From Silene latifolia (lineage: Eukaryota; Streptophyta; Magnoliopsida; Caryophyllales; Caryophyllaceae), in assembly GCF_048544455.1 (NCBI RefSeq), contig NC_133534.1:32254217-32318216 (forward strand): DNA of 64,000 nucleotides, read 5' to 3'. The notes under the pieces were generated by a model. It saw only the letters and a list, made by a program, of their open reading frames with translations. It did not search any database and was not told where the DNA came from. Below are positions 12,161 through 24,731 of the stretch, one piece after another (the stretch's first letter is position 1; the number at the start of each line of letters is the position of its first letter). Both the position numbers and the translations under genes were made by a program.

Positions 12161-12195
<35 letters not shown>

Positions 12196-12239
12196 ACAAT
12201 AATGAACTTCATATATTAAATAAAAGTGTACATATAATA

Positions 12240-15200
12240 TCAGCCAGTAGCCAAGCTAACTGACCAGTGAACATACAGACGAAGGAAACTACGAATTGTG
12301 CACAACGACTGGCGCAATTCGATTGGTACTGGCTTTGTGGAGGCCAGAACAGAAGATAATTTTTTTGATGTAACTTTGAAAGAAACGGAAGGTTGCAAAG
12401 CTGAGTGAGCTCTATACATAGTGAGAAGTAGGCCTTTCGTTGATGCTGCAAAAACAGTGGATGCACGCACATAGTGTTCAACAGGAATACAAGAGAGCAT
12501 ATCCGAAGAAGAGACGATGTAGTGATCCTGAAGAGATAACCTGCAAACATGAATAAAGTAAGTCACAGCAGAGAAAGGCAGAGCGCAGTCCAAGGTCGGT
12601 ATAGAAAGTTTGGAGGCAGCTGTAGAATAGGAAGACCAAAGTACGGCCAGCTGAGAATGAGATGCAAGAAGGTAGTCAGACAGATGTAAAATCTGAACCA
12701 GATTGACACTGCAATTGTCAAAGACTACAGAGTTGCGAATCATCCAAATGACCTTTAAAATACAAAGGAATTGAAGTAGGCACTTATCTGCAGTTTCTGT
12801 GACGTGAAAATATCCAATAAAATCAGCAATCCATCGTTGCAAGCAAACACCAGGATTAGCTACAGAATTAATGCCAAGAGACGAAGATAACCAAACATGT
12901 CTAGAAACAGTACAAGAGCGAAAAAGATGATCTAAAGACTCCGGATGCGAGTGACAAAAAACACAGGAAGTACTAACCTGGATGCCTCTAAAGAGAGATT
13001 TTTTAAAGAGGGAAGGATATTATGTACTATACGCCACACAAGTAGAGGGAACTTAGGAGAACAGTGAAGACCCCAAAGAACTTTCCAAGGAAAGGCAGAG
13101 TAAAACGATGGAGAGCAGGAAAAGGCTATATGGGACAACAGGAAATCATATCCTGAGCGGACTATATAGACTCCATCTTCCGTGTATTTCCAGTAGAGGA
13201 AATCATCTATATCAATATGAGGAGGTTCTATTGCAAGAATAGCCTTGGCACAAGGAGAATGAAACCAACGATAAACAGTGAAAGGATTCCAATCACCCGA
13301 AGCAGTGAGCATATTAGAAAGGGATGGTGTTTCCGCAGCTGAAAATAATCTCACAGAGGGGGTATGGTCGTTGACCCAAGGGCTTATAAACAGGTCAACA
13401 GACGCACCAATACCAAGCTTCCATGAAAATCCAGGAGAAAAAGCATTAGCCGCTCGACGTAATCCAGACCATAAAAACGAAGGATGAAAGACTTTTGAAT
13501 TTGAAGCAGGAATAGGTAATTCCTTCCTGTACTTGGGAGTCATAAACTTTGATAATAAACCAGACGGATGATGATGTATACGCCAGAAATTCTTCATAAG
13601 GGATGCCTGACTTAGCAAAGAGACAGATTTCAAACCTAGGCCGCCACTTTCAAGAGGAAGCTGCAGACTGCAGAGCGTCGAGAGAGAGCCAATGAATAGA
13701 TTTATGACGAACATCTTTGCGCCACCAGAAAGCCGCAATCAGAGAGTCAAGCTTCTTACATATTCCAAGTGGAAAAGGAATATAAGTCATCAGAAACCGG
13801 ATCGAGCCCAAAATAATAGAGTTGATAATAAGCAGCTTACAAGGCTGGCTGAGGTGGAGAGAAGACCAAGCAATAATACGAGATGTCATCTTATCCACCA
13901 AAGGATGAAAAGCCAGAGACCTCTTAGAAGGAAGATCTACCGGAACACCCAAATAATTCCCAAGCAATCAGATGTTCGCATTTTCAGAATGGATGCCATG
14001 TGGGACTTGAAATCAGTCGGTGCATTTGGACTGAATTTAATAAAAGACTTATCCAAATTTATCATCTGTCCCGACGCGAGTTCAAAGCACCGAAACAAAT
14101 CCCTTAGAGTCTCAAAAGAAGTTGGATTTGCTTTACAGCAAATAAAAGCATCGTCAACGTAAAAAAGATGTGTGATAGGGGGAGCATACCGAGAAATCTT
14201 GAGGCCATGTAACGTGCCAGTCTTCTCCGCTGTTCGCAACTGGCAAGATAAAATATCCATGCACATAATAAACAAATAAGGTGAAAGTGGATCACCTTGC
14301 CTCAGACCACAAGAAGGTCTAAAGGTAGAAGAGGGCTCGCCATTGATAATGATATTATAAGTGACAGTCGATATGCATTCCCAAATAATATTCTGCCAGA
14401 AGATTGGGAAACCAAATTTCTTCATAATCGCAATAAGGAATGGCCAAGAAACACGGTCGAACGCTTTATGCATATCAAGTTTTAGAGCAGCATAAGAAAC
14501 CGATCCTTTCTTTGTTTTATTAAGATAATGCATAATCTTGTGAGTAATAAGACAGCCGTCTGACATAAGCCGAGAAGGAACAAAAGCTTGCTGAGACTCC
14601 GAAACAATCGATGAAATAACAAGCTTGAGTCGATTAGCAAGACACTTGGAGGCGAGACGATAAATAACATTGCAGAGACTGATAGGACGATACTGAGAGA
14701 TCAACTCTGGCTTCTCAACCTTAGGGATAAGAATAATATGGGTATTATTCCATTCTTTCAACATAACACCCGAGTTAAGGAATCGAAGAAGAGCCAAAGT
14801 AACCAACTGACCAATCTGGGGCCAAAACATCTGGAAAATTTTTGGTGTAATTCCGTCAGGCCCAGGTGATTTGGAACCATCCATACCATTGAGAGCATGT
14901 ATAATATCAAGTTCCGTAAAAGGAGCAGATAACAGCAAGCAGTCCTCCGAGCTGAGAACCGGAAGATCAAGGGACTCAAGCAAAGGGCCAATAAACCCGC
15001 GAGGTGAGCCAGGATCTTGAGGAGGTGTTGCACACAAGAAATCGCGAAAGAAAGATGTAATCTCTAACGAAATCTGTTCTGGAGTAAAAGCCATTCACCG
15101 GAGCTAGAAAGTAATGCAAGGATACGCTGATGAGAAGACCGTTGTTTGACACGGGAATACAAGAACCGCGATGAGAGGCCATCGAGAACTTTATTTTTCA

Positions 15201-16236
15201 GTTTTGCCCGTTGTAACCAATACGCATGCTGAGTCTGTAGAAGTTGAAGTTGTGCAGAATGAACTTGTTGAAAAGATGTTGCTGACTGAACATCTATAAT
15301 CCCAGAACTAGAGCAATGAGTTTTATGTTGAATCTCAGACCAATTAATACCATGGGACAGCCGATGATGAATAACCCATTGCATTATAGAAAAGCGGATA
15401 GAAGCAAGGCGGCGTGACAAAACATACATAGGAGAGCCAGCAATAGATATCTGCCACGCACAAGCTACTATGTGGGCTATCTCTAGTGAATTGAAGCACC
15501 AGTTATCAAGACGATAAGGGCATCTGCAAACCTTTGAAGGAGGGAAAAACTTGAGGATAATTGGAGCATGGTCCGAAATAAGAATAGGAAGATGCATAAT
15601 TGATGCGTCAGGGAAAAAGTGAAGCCAGTCGTTGTTAGCATAGGCACGGTCGAGGCGTTCCATAATTAACTGACCATCAGATCAATTATTCAACCAAGTA
15701 TACGGTGGGCCAAATAAAGGGACATCAAGCAAAGGTAGTGAAATCCTGTTGGCCACGAATGTCATATGATCCACCTAATTTATCGGAATGCATTTCAACC
15801 TGATTAAAATCACCAATAATTAGAAAAGGAGACAGACCTGAAATTAATTCAGTAATAACGGTCCATAAAGAAAGACGCAACTCAAAAGATGGTTCACCAT
15901 ATATAAACATCACATACATATCATGCTTTGTACATACATTAGTTACTGCTAAACATAATTTACACAATATAAAGTGAGGGTGAATACTAATAGAGCTAAG
16001 TACAACTTAGTCATCCCAACGCAAAAGAAGACCCCCACTATGCCCAACTGAGTCGATGCCACAAAAATGAGGGAGTCCAAGATGGGCTGTCTTAGAGGCA
16101 GCAGCTGATAACGAAGTCATAGTCTCTTGCAAAAACAAATTGACGGATGATATTGATGGATACACCAAAATAAAAACGGAATTGTAGGATCATCCATCTC
16201 TCCTAATCCCCTACAATTCCAGGCAAAAGTAGTCAT
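12240..16236 (-). pseudogene. LINE ORF2: endonuclease, reverse transcriptase, zf-RVT region
   Basis: Start ATG at 16236 (MTTFAWNCRGLGE is the typical first endonuclease block). The endonuclease continues through HFCGIDSVGHSGG, LIIGDFNQVE with DKLGG (15725-15967) and SDHAPI (15064-15663). The RT lies at 13650-15094: KSPGPDGITPKIFQMFW, HIILIPKVEKPELISQYRPI, LKLDMHKAFDRVSW, GLRQGDPLSPYLF, and YVDDAF as the catalytic box. Beyond it come the KSIHWLSL-type thumb block (13650-13967) and a zinc-finger-like zf-RVT region (about 12840-13100; CSPKFPLLVWRIVHNILP, then Cys/His residues spread over two frames). At least five frame changes separate these blocks, so it is not translatable as it stands. It shares a 4-bp ATGA overlap with ORF1. 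Confidence 0.88.
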
Positions 16237-16644
16237 TGGAAACCGGGTGGCGAATTATGGTCCACCACTAGACCTTCAGCTAGAAAGTCTTCAACGCTGG
16301 TACAAGGCAAAAGAGAAACGAGTAAGGAATAAGAAACAAAACGAAAAATAAAAAGCTCATCTGGACGAGCGCGCTTGGGAGGCAGCTGATCCAAATCGTC
16401 AAACAAAAGCGAACTGAACAGGCGCTTAGCAACATGCCTCAAAATAACATCCAAATTATTAGAAAACGCAGGAAAAAAAGAGGAAAAAGGAGGAATACGA
16501 GACGGATGTAATACCAATCCAGGATCAATTGATACAAGATCCGACGTGCATTCCAAATCAAAAAAAGAAGATCTATTTGTGCGTTTAAAAGAGGCTCTAC
16601 TAGAAGAGTTTATACCGACTTTTACCTTTCGCTTATAAACCATA
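16233..16644 (-). pseudogene. LINE ORF1, C-terminal part
   Basis: The C-terminal 137 codons or so of the nucleic-acid-binding ORF1 protein are Lys/Arg/Ser-rich at their start, which suits RNA binding. The frame ends with TGA at 16235-16233, overlapping the ORF2 ATG. The N-terminal part lies on the other side of the inserted LTR element (34908-36151). Removing the insert and one GTTAT copy leaves the two parts in the same frame. Confidence 0.75.
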
Positions 16645-16649
16645 GTTAT

Positions 16650-17369
16650 TGTTTAGGTATTTTTACCCAAATCGATGAATTAGGGTCAATGTAGTCTATA
16701 TTCGTTGGTTGAATGTATGTTTGTTCGTACGTCGTTGAGTAATAGGAAAATAAAGTGCGTAATGTAAATTGACACATAAGATTTTGGTGACGCGGAAAAC
16801 CCAATGTGGGAACAACCGCGGGAGGGACGGTACCCTGCCAAGTATTGCACTATATGAATTGGAGGACGATTACAACTGTGGCACGAAGCTAATCCTGCTG
16901 GCCCTAGGCGTCAGGCCTGCAAGATCTCAGATGGGTATATATTTGTGAGTGATATGCCGTGGTGTTGATGTGAGTGCGCAAGTGCGGTTGTCTTGAGTAT
17001 AATCTCGAATGAATGTATGGATGAGTGAATGCCCTTCTTGATTTGCTCCCCTTGGCTATTTATAGGGTAAGAACCCTAGATATATCCTACCTCGAATATG
17101 GAAAGGGAATATTATTTCCATAAGGACTTCTTTCCAAACTCGGACTCCCTTGCCAATTCCCCCCGATCTCCCTATCTTCTCCCTAACTTCTCTCTGACAC
17201 TCCTTTACTCCTTTCCTTAACACGGGCCCCTTCTATGACGGGCTCTTGATCCTCCTTAAGCCCATTTCCCTTTTTCCTAACCGCGGGCTCCCTTCCTCCT
17301 TATCACTTCTTTCGTAATCTTTATTTTATCAAATGGGCCTTCTTTATTGTGCTATTTTTAGCCCAAACA
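16650..17369 (-). repeat. Tat element 3' LTR
   Basis: 720 bp, near-identical to 34184-34907. Differences seen include TCAGATGGG against TCATATGGG, AATCTCGAATG against AATCACGAATG, and small indels in a CTTCTCCC-rich tract near 17190. The sequence next to it inside the element (AAATTTGGGGCAAAC on the minus strand) is the likely polypurine tract. Confidence 0.9.
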
Positions 17370-17852
17370 GTTTGCCCCAAATTTCTTGTGAAGTACGCTT
17401 TCAAGTATCGAGCAAGGAATTTTACGTAACCAAATACTAAACCCTACGCCGTCTTTTTACTCCTTCCCATGCAATCCATCATTTCCAGCCGCCCTACTCC
17501 TCTTTCTCTGCACCCAACTCCCTCTCTCCTCTTTATAACCCCAACGTCCCTCTTCCACTCTCATTAATCACTTCAAATCATTTCAAAAACTCTTCTCTCT
17601 TAAACCTTCAATCTTCCTTCTCCTTTATTCCCTGCCGGCTTCACTGTTTCCCTTCCCCGTCTCCATCTCCAGGTAATCCATCTTCTCTTCTTCTTTTAAT
17701 CTTCATTTTCTCTCTACACCATGGGGTAAAACTCGACAATCCTCGTCAACCCCTACACCCTCCGACCGTAATCTTGACCCCCCCTTCCCTTCTCGGGGAC
17801 TTTTTAAACATCCACATGATTGTGACTCCGCCCTAACTCCGGCCAACATTCC

Positions 17853-19650
17853 TATGATCAAGAGTCTTCTTGGTCTTGGTGACGGGGTGGATATCGTAAT
17901 CCCTGAACCGGGGCAGAAAGCTGACGCCCTCCGTCCGGGGTGAGTTTGTTTCTATCTGTACCCGTTTAAATATGGCCTCCGTTTTCCTTTCCCTAAACTC
18001 GTCCAAGATTTCATTTTTACCAACAATTTCGCCATGGCACAAATTTTCGCTGCCATATGGAGAGTTCTTCTCTATTCTCTGGCCGCTGGTCAGAGTACTG
18101 GCAAATCCGTCACTCTGGGCGATCTGGCCCACATGTACAGCATCAGATCCCTAGGAAGGCGTCAGTTCTCATTCCGGGGCCATGGAGAGGCTCCCTTCAG
18201 ACACGTGTCAAAATCCCGTGATGAGAAATGGTTTGAGGACTTCTTCTTCGTGAGGAAGGACTCCATCCAGTCTCTTGCTGATTATATTTTCGAGAAATGG
18301 GTTCTGACTTCGAGTAAGTAGCCTCCCTGTCGCCTGATTTATTTTATCTCGCTGCTTACTAGGTTACTTCATCGTCTTCGTGTGCCCCCGTGACCTTACC
18401 CGTATCGGCGCAAGATCTCGCTGCGGCAAAGTCATTCAAAGATTTCGAGTCCGAGAGAAAGTTCCCGGACACTGCTTCCCGGTTTCTCACCGCTTCCTCC
18501 TCCAATCCTCCCCAATCGGCTCACAAGTATGTCTTAGGTAAGACTTCGCAACCACTTTTATTTGCATCTTTGTTTATCCGACGTGTTGATCATCCCGTCG
18601 TCCGAGACTTATGTATGCTTGCGGGTTCAAAAGTTGATCAATTGGAACTCATCCTCCAAAGTGCTAAAAGAAAAAGACCTTCGCCGGCCACCCGATGTGG
18701 CCTCCGCCTCCAAGAAAGTGCTCGCCGCCTCTTTTCGAGACTCCTCCCACGTTTCGATTCTGCCGCACGTGAGCCCCGGAAGTTAACCCGTTATCTCGCC
18801 ATCCGCCTACTCCTCCCGCCAGTCCTCGGGCTTCGTCTAGTGGGGGCATCATTGCTCATTTCCCAGAAGGCTTTGGGAATGTGGACAAGGTGCCGATCTT
18901 GGCCGAGAGATTGATCGATTGCTCTTTCCTCCTGTTGAGGAAACGTTTTGAGTTCACCCCAGAGGAGATGGCCGAAAATGACGTGCACAACGCCTTCATG
19001 GTAAATATTCTTCGTCTTCTCTACCCGTCCGTCCATCCGCTTCTTGCTTAAATTTCGCCTCTCAACTCTCTTGCCGACTTCGGATTATTTATGCCCCGGA
19101 CTCTTCATCCCGCACTCTACAACGGGAAGATGATCAACATAGTGCGAGACCACCGGCCGTGCTACGGCGCCAAGAACCAGGAGTCGAAGGAGACTTGCAG
19201 ATCCGCACAACAGCGGGTTGATCGAAGGAGCGTGTGGTGGAGCCAAGACCGAGCTTCTTTGTCACTAAGAAGAAGTTGAAGGAGGGGGCGATCGGTGGCT
19301 CGAACCCGGGCGGTGTCGGACAAAGACTTTTTTCGACTCTCGAAGCGATCCGAGGAGAAGATCGGTGGTGATCTCCCGGCCACCAACGTTGTTGCCTATG
19401 CCACGGGCGAGGAAAGATCGGCGGGATGCGTGCGCCCTTGAGGAGGCTCCCACCCAAAGAAGCCATAAAGGAAGAGGAGAAGCGACTCGAGATGCTCTAC
19501 CCCACCCAACCCGATCCGAGCGTGCGATACGAAAGTGGTGAGGTGAATTCTCTGCGTTGGCCGAGCAGGCTGCTGGGGGTGGTGTTGGAATGTCCCAGGA
19601 TTTCTTGCCGACGGAGCTCGGGAGCTATGGCGGCCGAGGATGCTCAGTGA
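17853..19650 (+). pseudogene. Antisense ORF (aORF) of the Tat element
   Basis: Encoded opposite to gag-pol, in the region between integrase and 3' LTR, where several Tat-lineage elements are known to carry an additional antisense ORF. It starts MIKSLLGLGDGVDIVIPEPG (17853), shifts frame near 17940, and continues with the recognisable core LVQDFIFTNNFAMAQIFAAI (frame 17960-18321). This resembles the putative gypsy-type transposon protein family (PF04195-like). The core then reaches a donor-like GTAAGT at about 18314, so a spliced gene is possible. A later block (about 18840-19000, IIAHFPEGFGNVDKVPILAE then RKRFEFTPEEMAEND) continues the protein in another frame. Its function is unknown in the family. 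The copy is broken by frameshifts. Confidence 0.6.
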
Positions 19651-19965
19651 GCGAAGACACGAAATGAGAGGTCGGCGAGGCGGAGGAGATGAGAGGTGGA
19701 GGTCATTAATGTGACCGATAATTAAGTTTTTATGTTTTGATGAACTTTTTGGCGATCCGGCCCAGAGGTGGCGAGACTTTGTAAGTTTTAAACTCTTCTT
19801 GCGTTTGCTCCCGGTGGTGGCGGTTAAACTTGGGGCGATATTTTTGGCCATATTTTGAAATTCCCCTTGTCATAGTTTGGCAAGGTTTTAGCTTACATAT
19901 CGTGTGTTCGTTGTTTCTCTTTCCTGTTTTTAGGAAGTTTGTGCCGTGTCGATCTTCTTGGCGAT

Positions 19966-20170
19966 TTGGCGAGTCTGTCACCCGAAAAGGCTAACGTTCG
20001 ACTCGGCTAGGCTAGTGTGTCACCGATGGGCGATTTAGGCGTATCCGCAATGTTAGGAGGAGTGGTCGTGTCAACCTAGGAGGTCGATTTAGACCGGCTG
20101 GTCACTGAAAAGGCCGATCCAGCACTAGGCTAGTCCGTGTCGGTAGGATGGTGATTTAGGCGTATCTTGC
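19966..20170. repeat. Imperfect direct repeat in the Tat element 3' region
   Basis: Two units share GTCAC..GAAAAGGC, then GGCTAGGCTAGT/CTAGGCTAGTCC, then GATTTAGGCGTATC, with a period near 113 bp. Retand-type Tat elements are known for an amplified tandem repeat in this region, which would fit, but two units are weak evidence. The following 20170-20860 is non-coding. Confidence 0.5.
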
Positions 20171-20864
20171 ATGATTTTTGGACTACTTAACCTTGTTCAT
20201 GACGCAAGGTGTGTTCATCTCGTTTAATGCCAACAAGGGCGTCATTGAGACAAGTTTATCGTCATTCTAGGACCAAATGGAGACGCGCAGGATTCGGTAG
20301 CGCTTGAGATATCCCTACGTTCCATGTTCGTTTTTGCATGCATCTTTGGGGCCCCGATTAATTGCGATTAGTGCGAGCTACGTCCAGGGGGTGGTATCGG
20401 GGGTTTGGATAAGCGTATTCAATTTGTCGACCGGACTCCCTTTCGTATGTTCCACGGTCACTTTGGTGAGGGTGCTCCTTGTGGAGAAAATAGGTTGGGC
20501 ATGTTGATCGCTAGTGTGCCTTGTCACCCGCGTTGGCGGTTGATTACGGTCTGCTAGACATCCTTTCAAAGTACCATAGATACCGAGAATTCAAAGTGAT
20601 ATACTTAGAGAGCCACGAAAATAAGAAAATCTATTAAAATGATGTGAAGTACTGTCGCCATCTCATGGGGTACGAGCAATTGTGGTCCCGTGACGCCGCG
20701 GACCACACCATCCAATAGCGAGTTTAAAGTTTTACAAATAACTTAAAGATACCAGAAATAAGAGTGAAACTGGCAGTATGCCTACTACCGGATTTTTATT
20801 TTATCTTTAAAAATGATTTGGCTTCTCATAGTACATTATTCTGAAAGCTAGAGTCTACTTATTA

Positions 20865-22029
20865 TTAAAAGTAATATCTCTTCAGGTGAAGTATGTTCCA
20901 TGGGCGTTGTATGATTTGACCGTCCATAGTTATTAGTCTGTATGCACCATGGCCAACAACTCCTTCTACCTGGTATGGTCCTTCCCATTTGTAGGCGAAT
21001 TTGCCTGCTTTTCGATTTTTGGTGTTTTGAAACACCTCTCGGAGAACCAGGTCTCCTACCTCCAGTAGCTTGACTTTCACATTCTTGTTGTAACTCCGGC
21101 CACCGATTGTTTGTAGGCGACCGGACGGATTTTTGCGCTTACTCGCGGCTCGTCAATTGTGTCCGGGCTTGGTCATCTCTCGCATTGTTCGGTTCCTCGT
21201 CATATTTTCATACCGTGAGTGGGAACTAGAACTTCGATGGAATGACCGCTTCCGCGCCAAACACCAGTGAAGGGTGTTTGACTGTTGCTATCTTTGGCGT
21301 CGTTCTATCCGACCATAACACTAGTGGCAATTCATCCGCTTTGTCCTCCTAACTCCCGTAACCTCCTTCTCGATTGTCCATAATGATTTTATTCTTTGGA
21401 TTGACTTGTCCATTGGACTTTGGAGTCCTAGGCGCTGACTTTTTCAAGGTGATATTCCACCTGGCACAGTATCCCTCGGTATCGTTGGAGATGAATTGTG
21501 AGCCATTGTCATATATGATTTCTGATGGGATACCAAATCTGCAAACGATGTTTTGTTTTATGAACGAAATGACTTGTTTATCTTTTACCTCCGTGAATGC
21601 TTCTGCCTCTATCCACTTGGAGAAGTAATCTGTCATTGCTAGCATCCAGGTTCTGTTTCCTGTGGCCCGTGGTAGGGGGCCTACTATGTCCATGCCCCAT
21701 GCCATGAATGGCCAGGGAGAGATAATAGGGTGCAGAGGCTCTGCTGGCTGGTGGATCATGGGCGCTGAGCGTTGGCAGGCATCAAATTTTGGTGCATACT
21801 CTGCTGCATCTGCTTTCATTAAGGGCCAATAATATCCCTGTCTGAGGTCTTTATTTTCCAGACTCCTGCCCCCTGCATGGTTTCCACATTCGCCACTGTG
21901 GAGAGCATGCAACACAGTCTGTGCTTCTTCCTTGTCCAGGCACCGTAGGTAGGGGCCTGCTAGCGATTTTCTGAATAATATATCATCAATAAGTATGAAT
22001 CTGGAGGCCCTTATTCTAAAAACTCTCAC
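20865..22029 (-). pseudogene. Tat integrase
   Basis: Inserts the cDNA copy. The N-terminal zinc-binding block (HALHSGECGNH, then DACQRSAP) has Phe where the first Cys of the usual CxxC should be. The core shows MDIVGPLP (first Asp) and YDNGSQF (second Asp). At the place of the third catalytic acid the sequence reads NGQVNPKNK, so the expected Glu is absent. A C-terminal piece (20865-21080: LVLREVFQNTKNRKAGKF, YKWEGPYQVEGVVGHGAYRL) lies in another frame after a gap of about 270 bp with scattered shifts. This copy is inactive as read. Confidence 0.85.
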
Positions 22030-22079
22030 TTCCTTCTTATCATCTAGTAGCTTGTTATGGCGCGCCCGATCTAGGTAAG

Positions 22080-23180
22080 GTGTGCGCGATCGTCGTCATT
22101 TGGATCGGCCACAGTCGGGCGTCGCTGTTTGGCCGAGAGCTCTCACCTTTCTCTCAGAATCGCTTGGATTTCCTTTTCGCTTTGTGGATCCTCCAGTTCA
22201 CCCCTATCTATTTCGTCCGCATACGGATAGAAGGTTCAAAGATATGTGCTATTGGAATCTTTGGATAGCTCGTTGGTTTGAATGTTGCCCCCGGGGATGC
22301 TAGGGCGTCCTCTTCCACGTTCGATCTCTCGGGGACTGTTTAAGCTTGCAAGTTTCGAATTTTTGTTTTAATTCCTTTGCTACTTTTAGGTATGCAATCA
22401 TCTTCGAATCTCTGGCTATAAACTCATCATTTACGTGGTTGACTATTAACAGAGAGTCGCCGGATATGAGCAGGTGTCTGACCCCTAACTCCGAGCTAGC
22501 TTCATTACCAATATCAAGGCCTCATATTCTGTTTCATTGTTGGTTGCCTTGAATCCACATCTTACGACTTGCGCTATCGGGTCTCCCCGTGGTGATCGCA
22601 AATTAATCCTACACCGCCCCCTTTGATTGGAGGCTCAGTCGATATGCATCATCGCTAGACTTCGTCGCTTGCTTCCTTCTAAAGTGAGGATCTCTCGTAT
22701 CCGCGATTCTCGGATGGTTGGACTGAAGTCTGACACGAAGTCGGCTAGTGCTTGTGATTTGATTGCTTTTCTAGGGTCGTATTGGATGTCGTATCCACTG
22801 AGGTGTACAGATCATTTAGACATTCTTCCTGACAGTTCAGGCTTCCTCATGATAGCTTTTAGCGGGTAGTTTGTCACAACATGTATGATTTGTGACTCAA
22901 AATAGGGACGCAGTTTGCGAGATGCTACTACCAATGCTAGTACTAACTTTTCAAGGGATGTGTACTGGTCTCTGCCGGGCGGCAGAGACTTGCTTACGTA
23001 GTATAACGCTTCTCGCTCCTTTTCTTGCTCTCGACCGGGACAAAGACACTCATCGCTACTTCGTGATGACTAGGTATAGGAATAATGGTTCTCCTGGCTT
23101 TGGCTTTGACAAATGGCGATGGTCTTTGAAATAGTGCTTGGTCTCGACGCTTGCTCGTGTTCGGCGGTCCATTCAAACTT
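22080..23180 (-). pseudogene. Tat RNase H region
   Basis: Read on the minus strand, 22870-23110 has the block YYVSKSLPPGRDQY / LVLALVVASRKLRPYF, typical of the RNase H joined to Ty3 RT. 22627-22869 has KAIMRKPELSGRMSKWSVHL and ADFVSDFSP. 22340-22560 has ATNNETEYEALILVMKLA and LLISGDSLLIVNHVNDEF, a second RNase H-type block. Two RNase H domains in a row are characteristic of the Tat lineage. Several frame changes and stops separate the blocks. Confidence 0.7.
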
Positions 23181-23229
23181 CTAGCTTTTCCTTAGTACGT
23201 CGTAAAATAGCCCGCATTTGTCGAAGATC

Positions 23230-23990
23230 TTGAAATGAACTGTTGTGGTGCTACCTTTCCGGCTAGTCTTTGAACATCCTTAGGTTTCTCGGGTGATTCA
23301 GTGTAAGAAGACTGACTTTGATACGTTCGATTTGGCTTCTATTCCTCTTTGAGTTACAATATAGCCTAAGAACTTGCGGAAGATACCCCGAAGGTGCATT
23401 TAGATGGGTTTAATTTCATCTTGTATTCCCCGAGGGTCTTTGAATGTTTTTCGCGGATCCGCATATGATCTTTGGCTTTTTTTCGATTTCACCACCATGT
23501 CATCAATGTACACCTCCATGGTTCTTCCTATTTGCTCTTTGAACATGCGGTTAACTTGACCTTTGATATGTGGAGCTGCGTTCTTTAGGCCGAACGGCAT
23601 GACGTTGTAGCAATATATTCCTCTCTCGGACATAAATGCTGTCTTCTCTTGATCTGCAGGATCCATCTTGATCTGATTGTATCCACTCCATGCATCCAGA
23701 AATGTTAACATCTCGTGTCCAGCTGTTGCATCCACCATTGCATCAATATGAGGCAGAGGGAATGGACTTTAGGCCATGCTTTGTTGAGATCGGTGAAGTC
23801 CACACATACTCTCCACTTCCCATTCTTTTTAGGCACCACCACTACATTAGACAACCATTCTGGGTATTTTACTTCCCTTATTTTCTTCGTTTGACAGCTA
23901 TCTACTTCTGGTTGATTACCTTATTTCTCTCTGCGCAAACTTTCTCCTTCTTTGTTGAATGGGTTTACACTTTGGGTCCACGCTAAGCTT
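23230..23990 (-). pseudogene. Tat reverse transcriptase
   Basis: Minus-strand blocks in order: YPEWLSNVVVVPKKNGKWRV with CVDFTDLNKA (about 23770-23870), then HEMLTFLDAWSGYNQIKM, TAFMSERGIYCYNVMPFGLK, and the catalytic box YIDDMVVKSK (about 23480-23510). The linker from protease ([20 protein letters not shown]) lies at 23990-24060. The longest uninterrupted stretch is 112 codons (23400-23738). The order and motif forms place it in Tat. Confidence 0.85.
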
Positions 23991-24212
23991 ATGTGTTATG
24001 ATGGACGGATCTATGCCTATCATATCATCGTGTGACCATGCAAAGCAATCCATGTTATCTTACAAGAACTTGACTAGCTGCTGTCGTAAGCTTCCTGTGC
24101 ATCCTGCTCCAATGAGCACGGTTCTTTCGGGTGCGGCTTGTCCGGGTTGATCGATCCGGCTCTTCTTCGGGGGTTCGATGTATTCGTCCTGGATAGGCTG
24201 CTCCTGTAATTG

Positions 24213-24728
24213 CTATGCGGGAGGGCTGGCAGTGCCCTTGAGTGCCTTCTTATAGCAGCCTATAGGTTCCTCCTGATCTCCTCTTATCGTTTCTACTCCC
24301 CATGGGATGGGGAACTTTATGCATTGGTGGTATGTTGAAGGGATTGCTTTCATCTGGTGCAACCATGGTCTTCCCAAGATGACGTTGTAAGTAGAAGGGC
24401 CATCTATAACCAGGTATCTGACTTGTTTGTTGACTCCTTCCACATAGGTGGGGATGATTAACTCACCTAGCGAGCTGGCTGTTTCTCCGCTGAAGCCTAC
24501 TAGCGAAATAGTCTTCTTCTGTAAATCCTTCACGCTGAACCCCATGTTTTCTATGGTTTTCAGCATGATTAAGTTGACCGAGCTTCCTGTATCTACCGAG
24601 ACCTTTCTAACTGTGCAATTGGCCATTGATAAAGTGATAATAAGTGCGGCATGATGTTCTCGTTCATCGTATGTTTCTCCTTCATCAAAGCTTACTGCTT
24701 TGGCAGTCACCTTTGTGAGAAAGTGCAA
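24213..24728 (-). pseudogene. Tat aspartic protease
   Basis: 171 open codons. The active-site block is KVSVDTGSSVNLIML, with the second conserved hydrophobic-Gly block TYNVILGRPWLHQMKAIPST. This is the retropepsin that cuts gag-pol. It sits between the gag end (stop at 24732) and the RT linker, in another frame than gag, as expected after one shift. Confidence 0.85.
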
Positions 24729-24731
24729 GAA

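Noticed and set aside
13692..14162. 156-codon plus-strand ORF
   Set aside because: It lies opposite the LINE RT and is a shadow of that coding sequence.
17370..17390. Plus-strand orientation for the Tat element
   Set aside because: The sequence after the left LTR is not a PBS; TGGCGCCCACCGTGGGG beside the right LTR and all gag-pol domains are on the minus strand.
23230..23990. Endogenous pararetrovirus reverse transcriptase
   Set aside because: Protease, RT, RNase H and integrase occur in order between LTRs with a target duplication, which is a Ty3/gypsy element.
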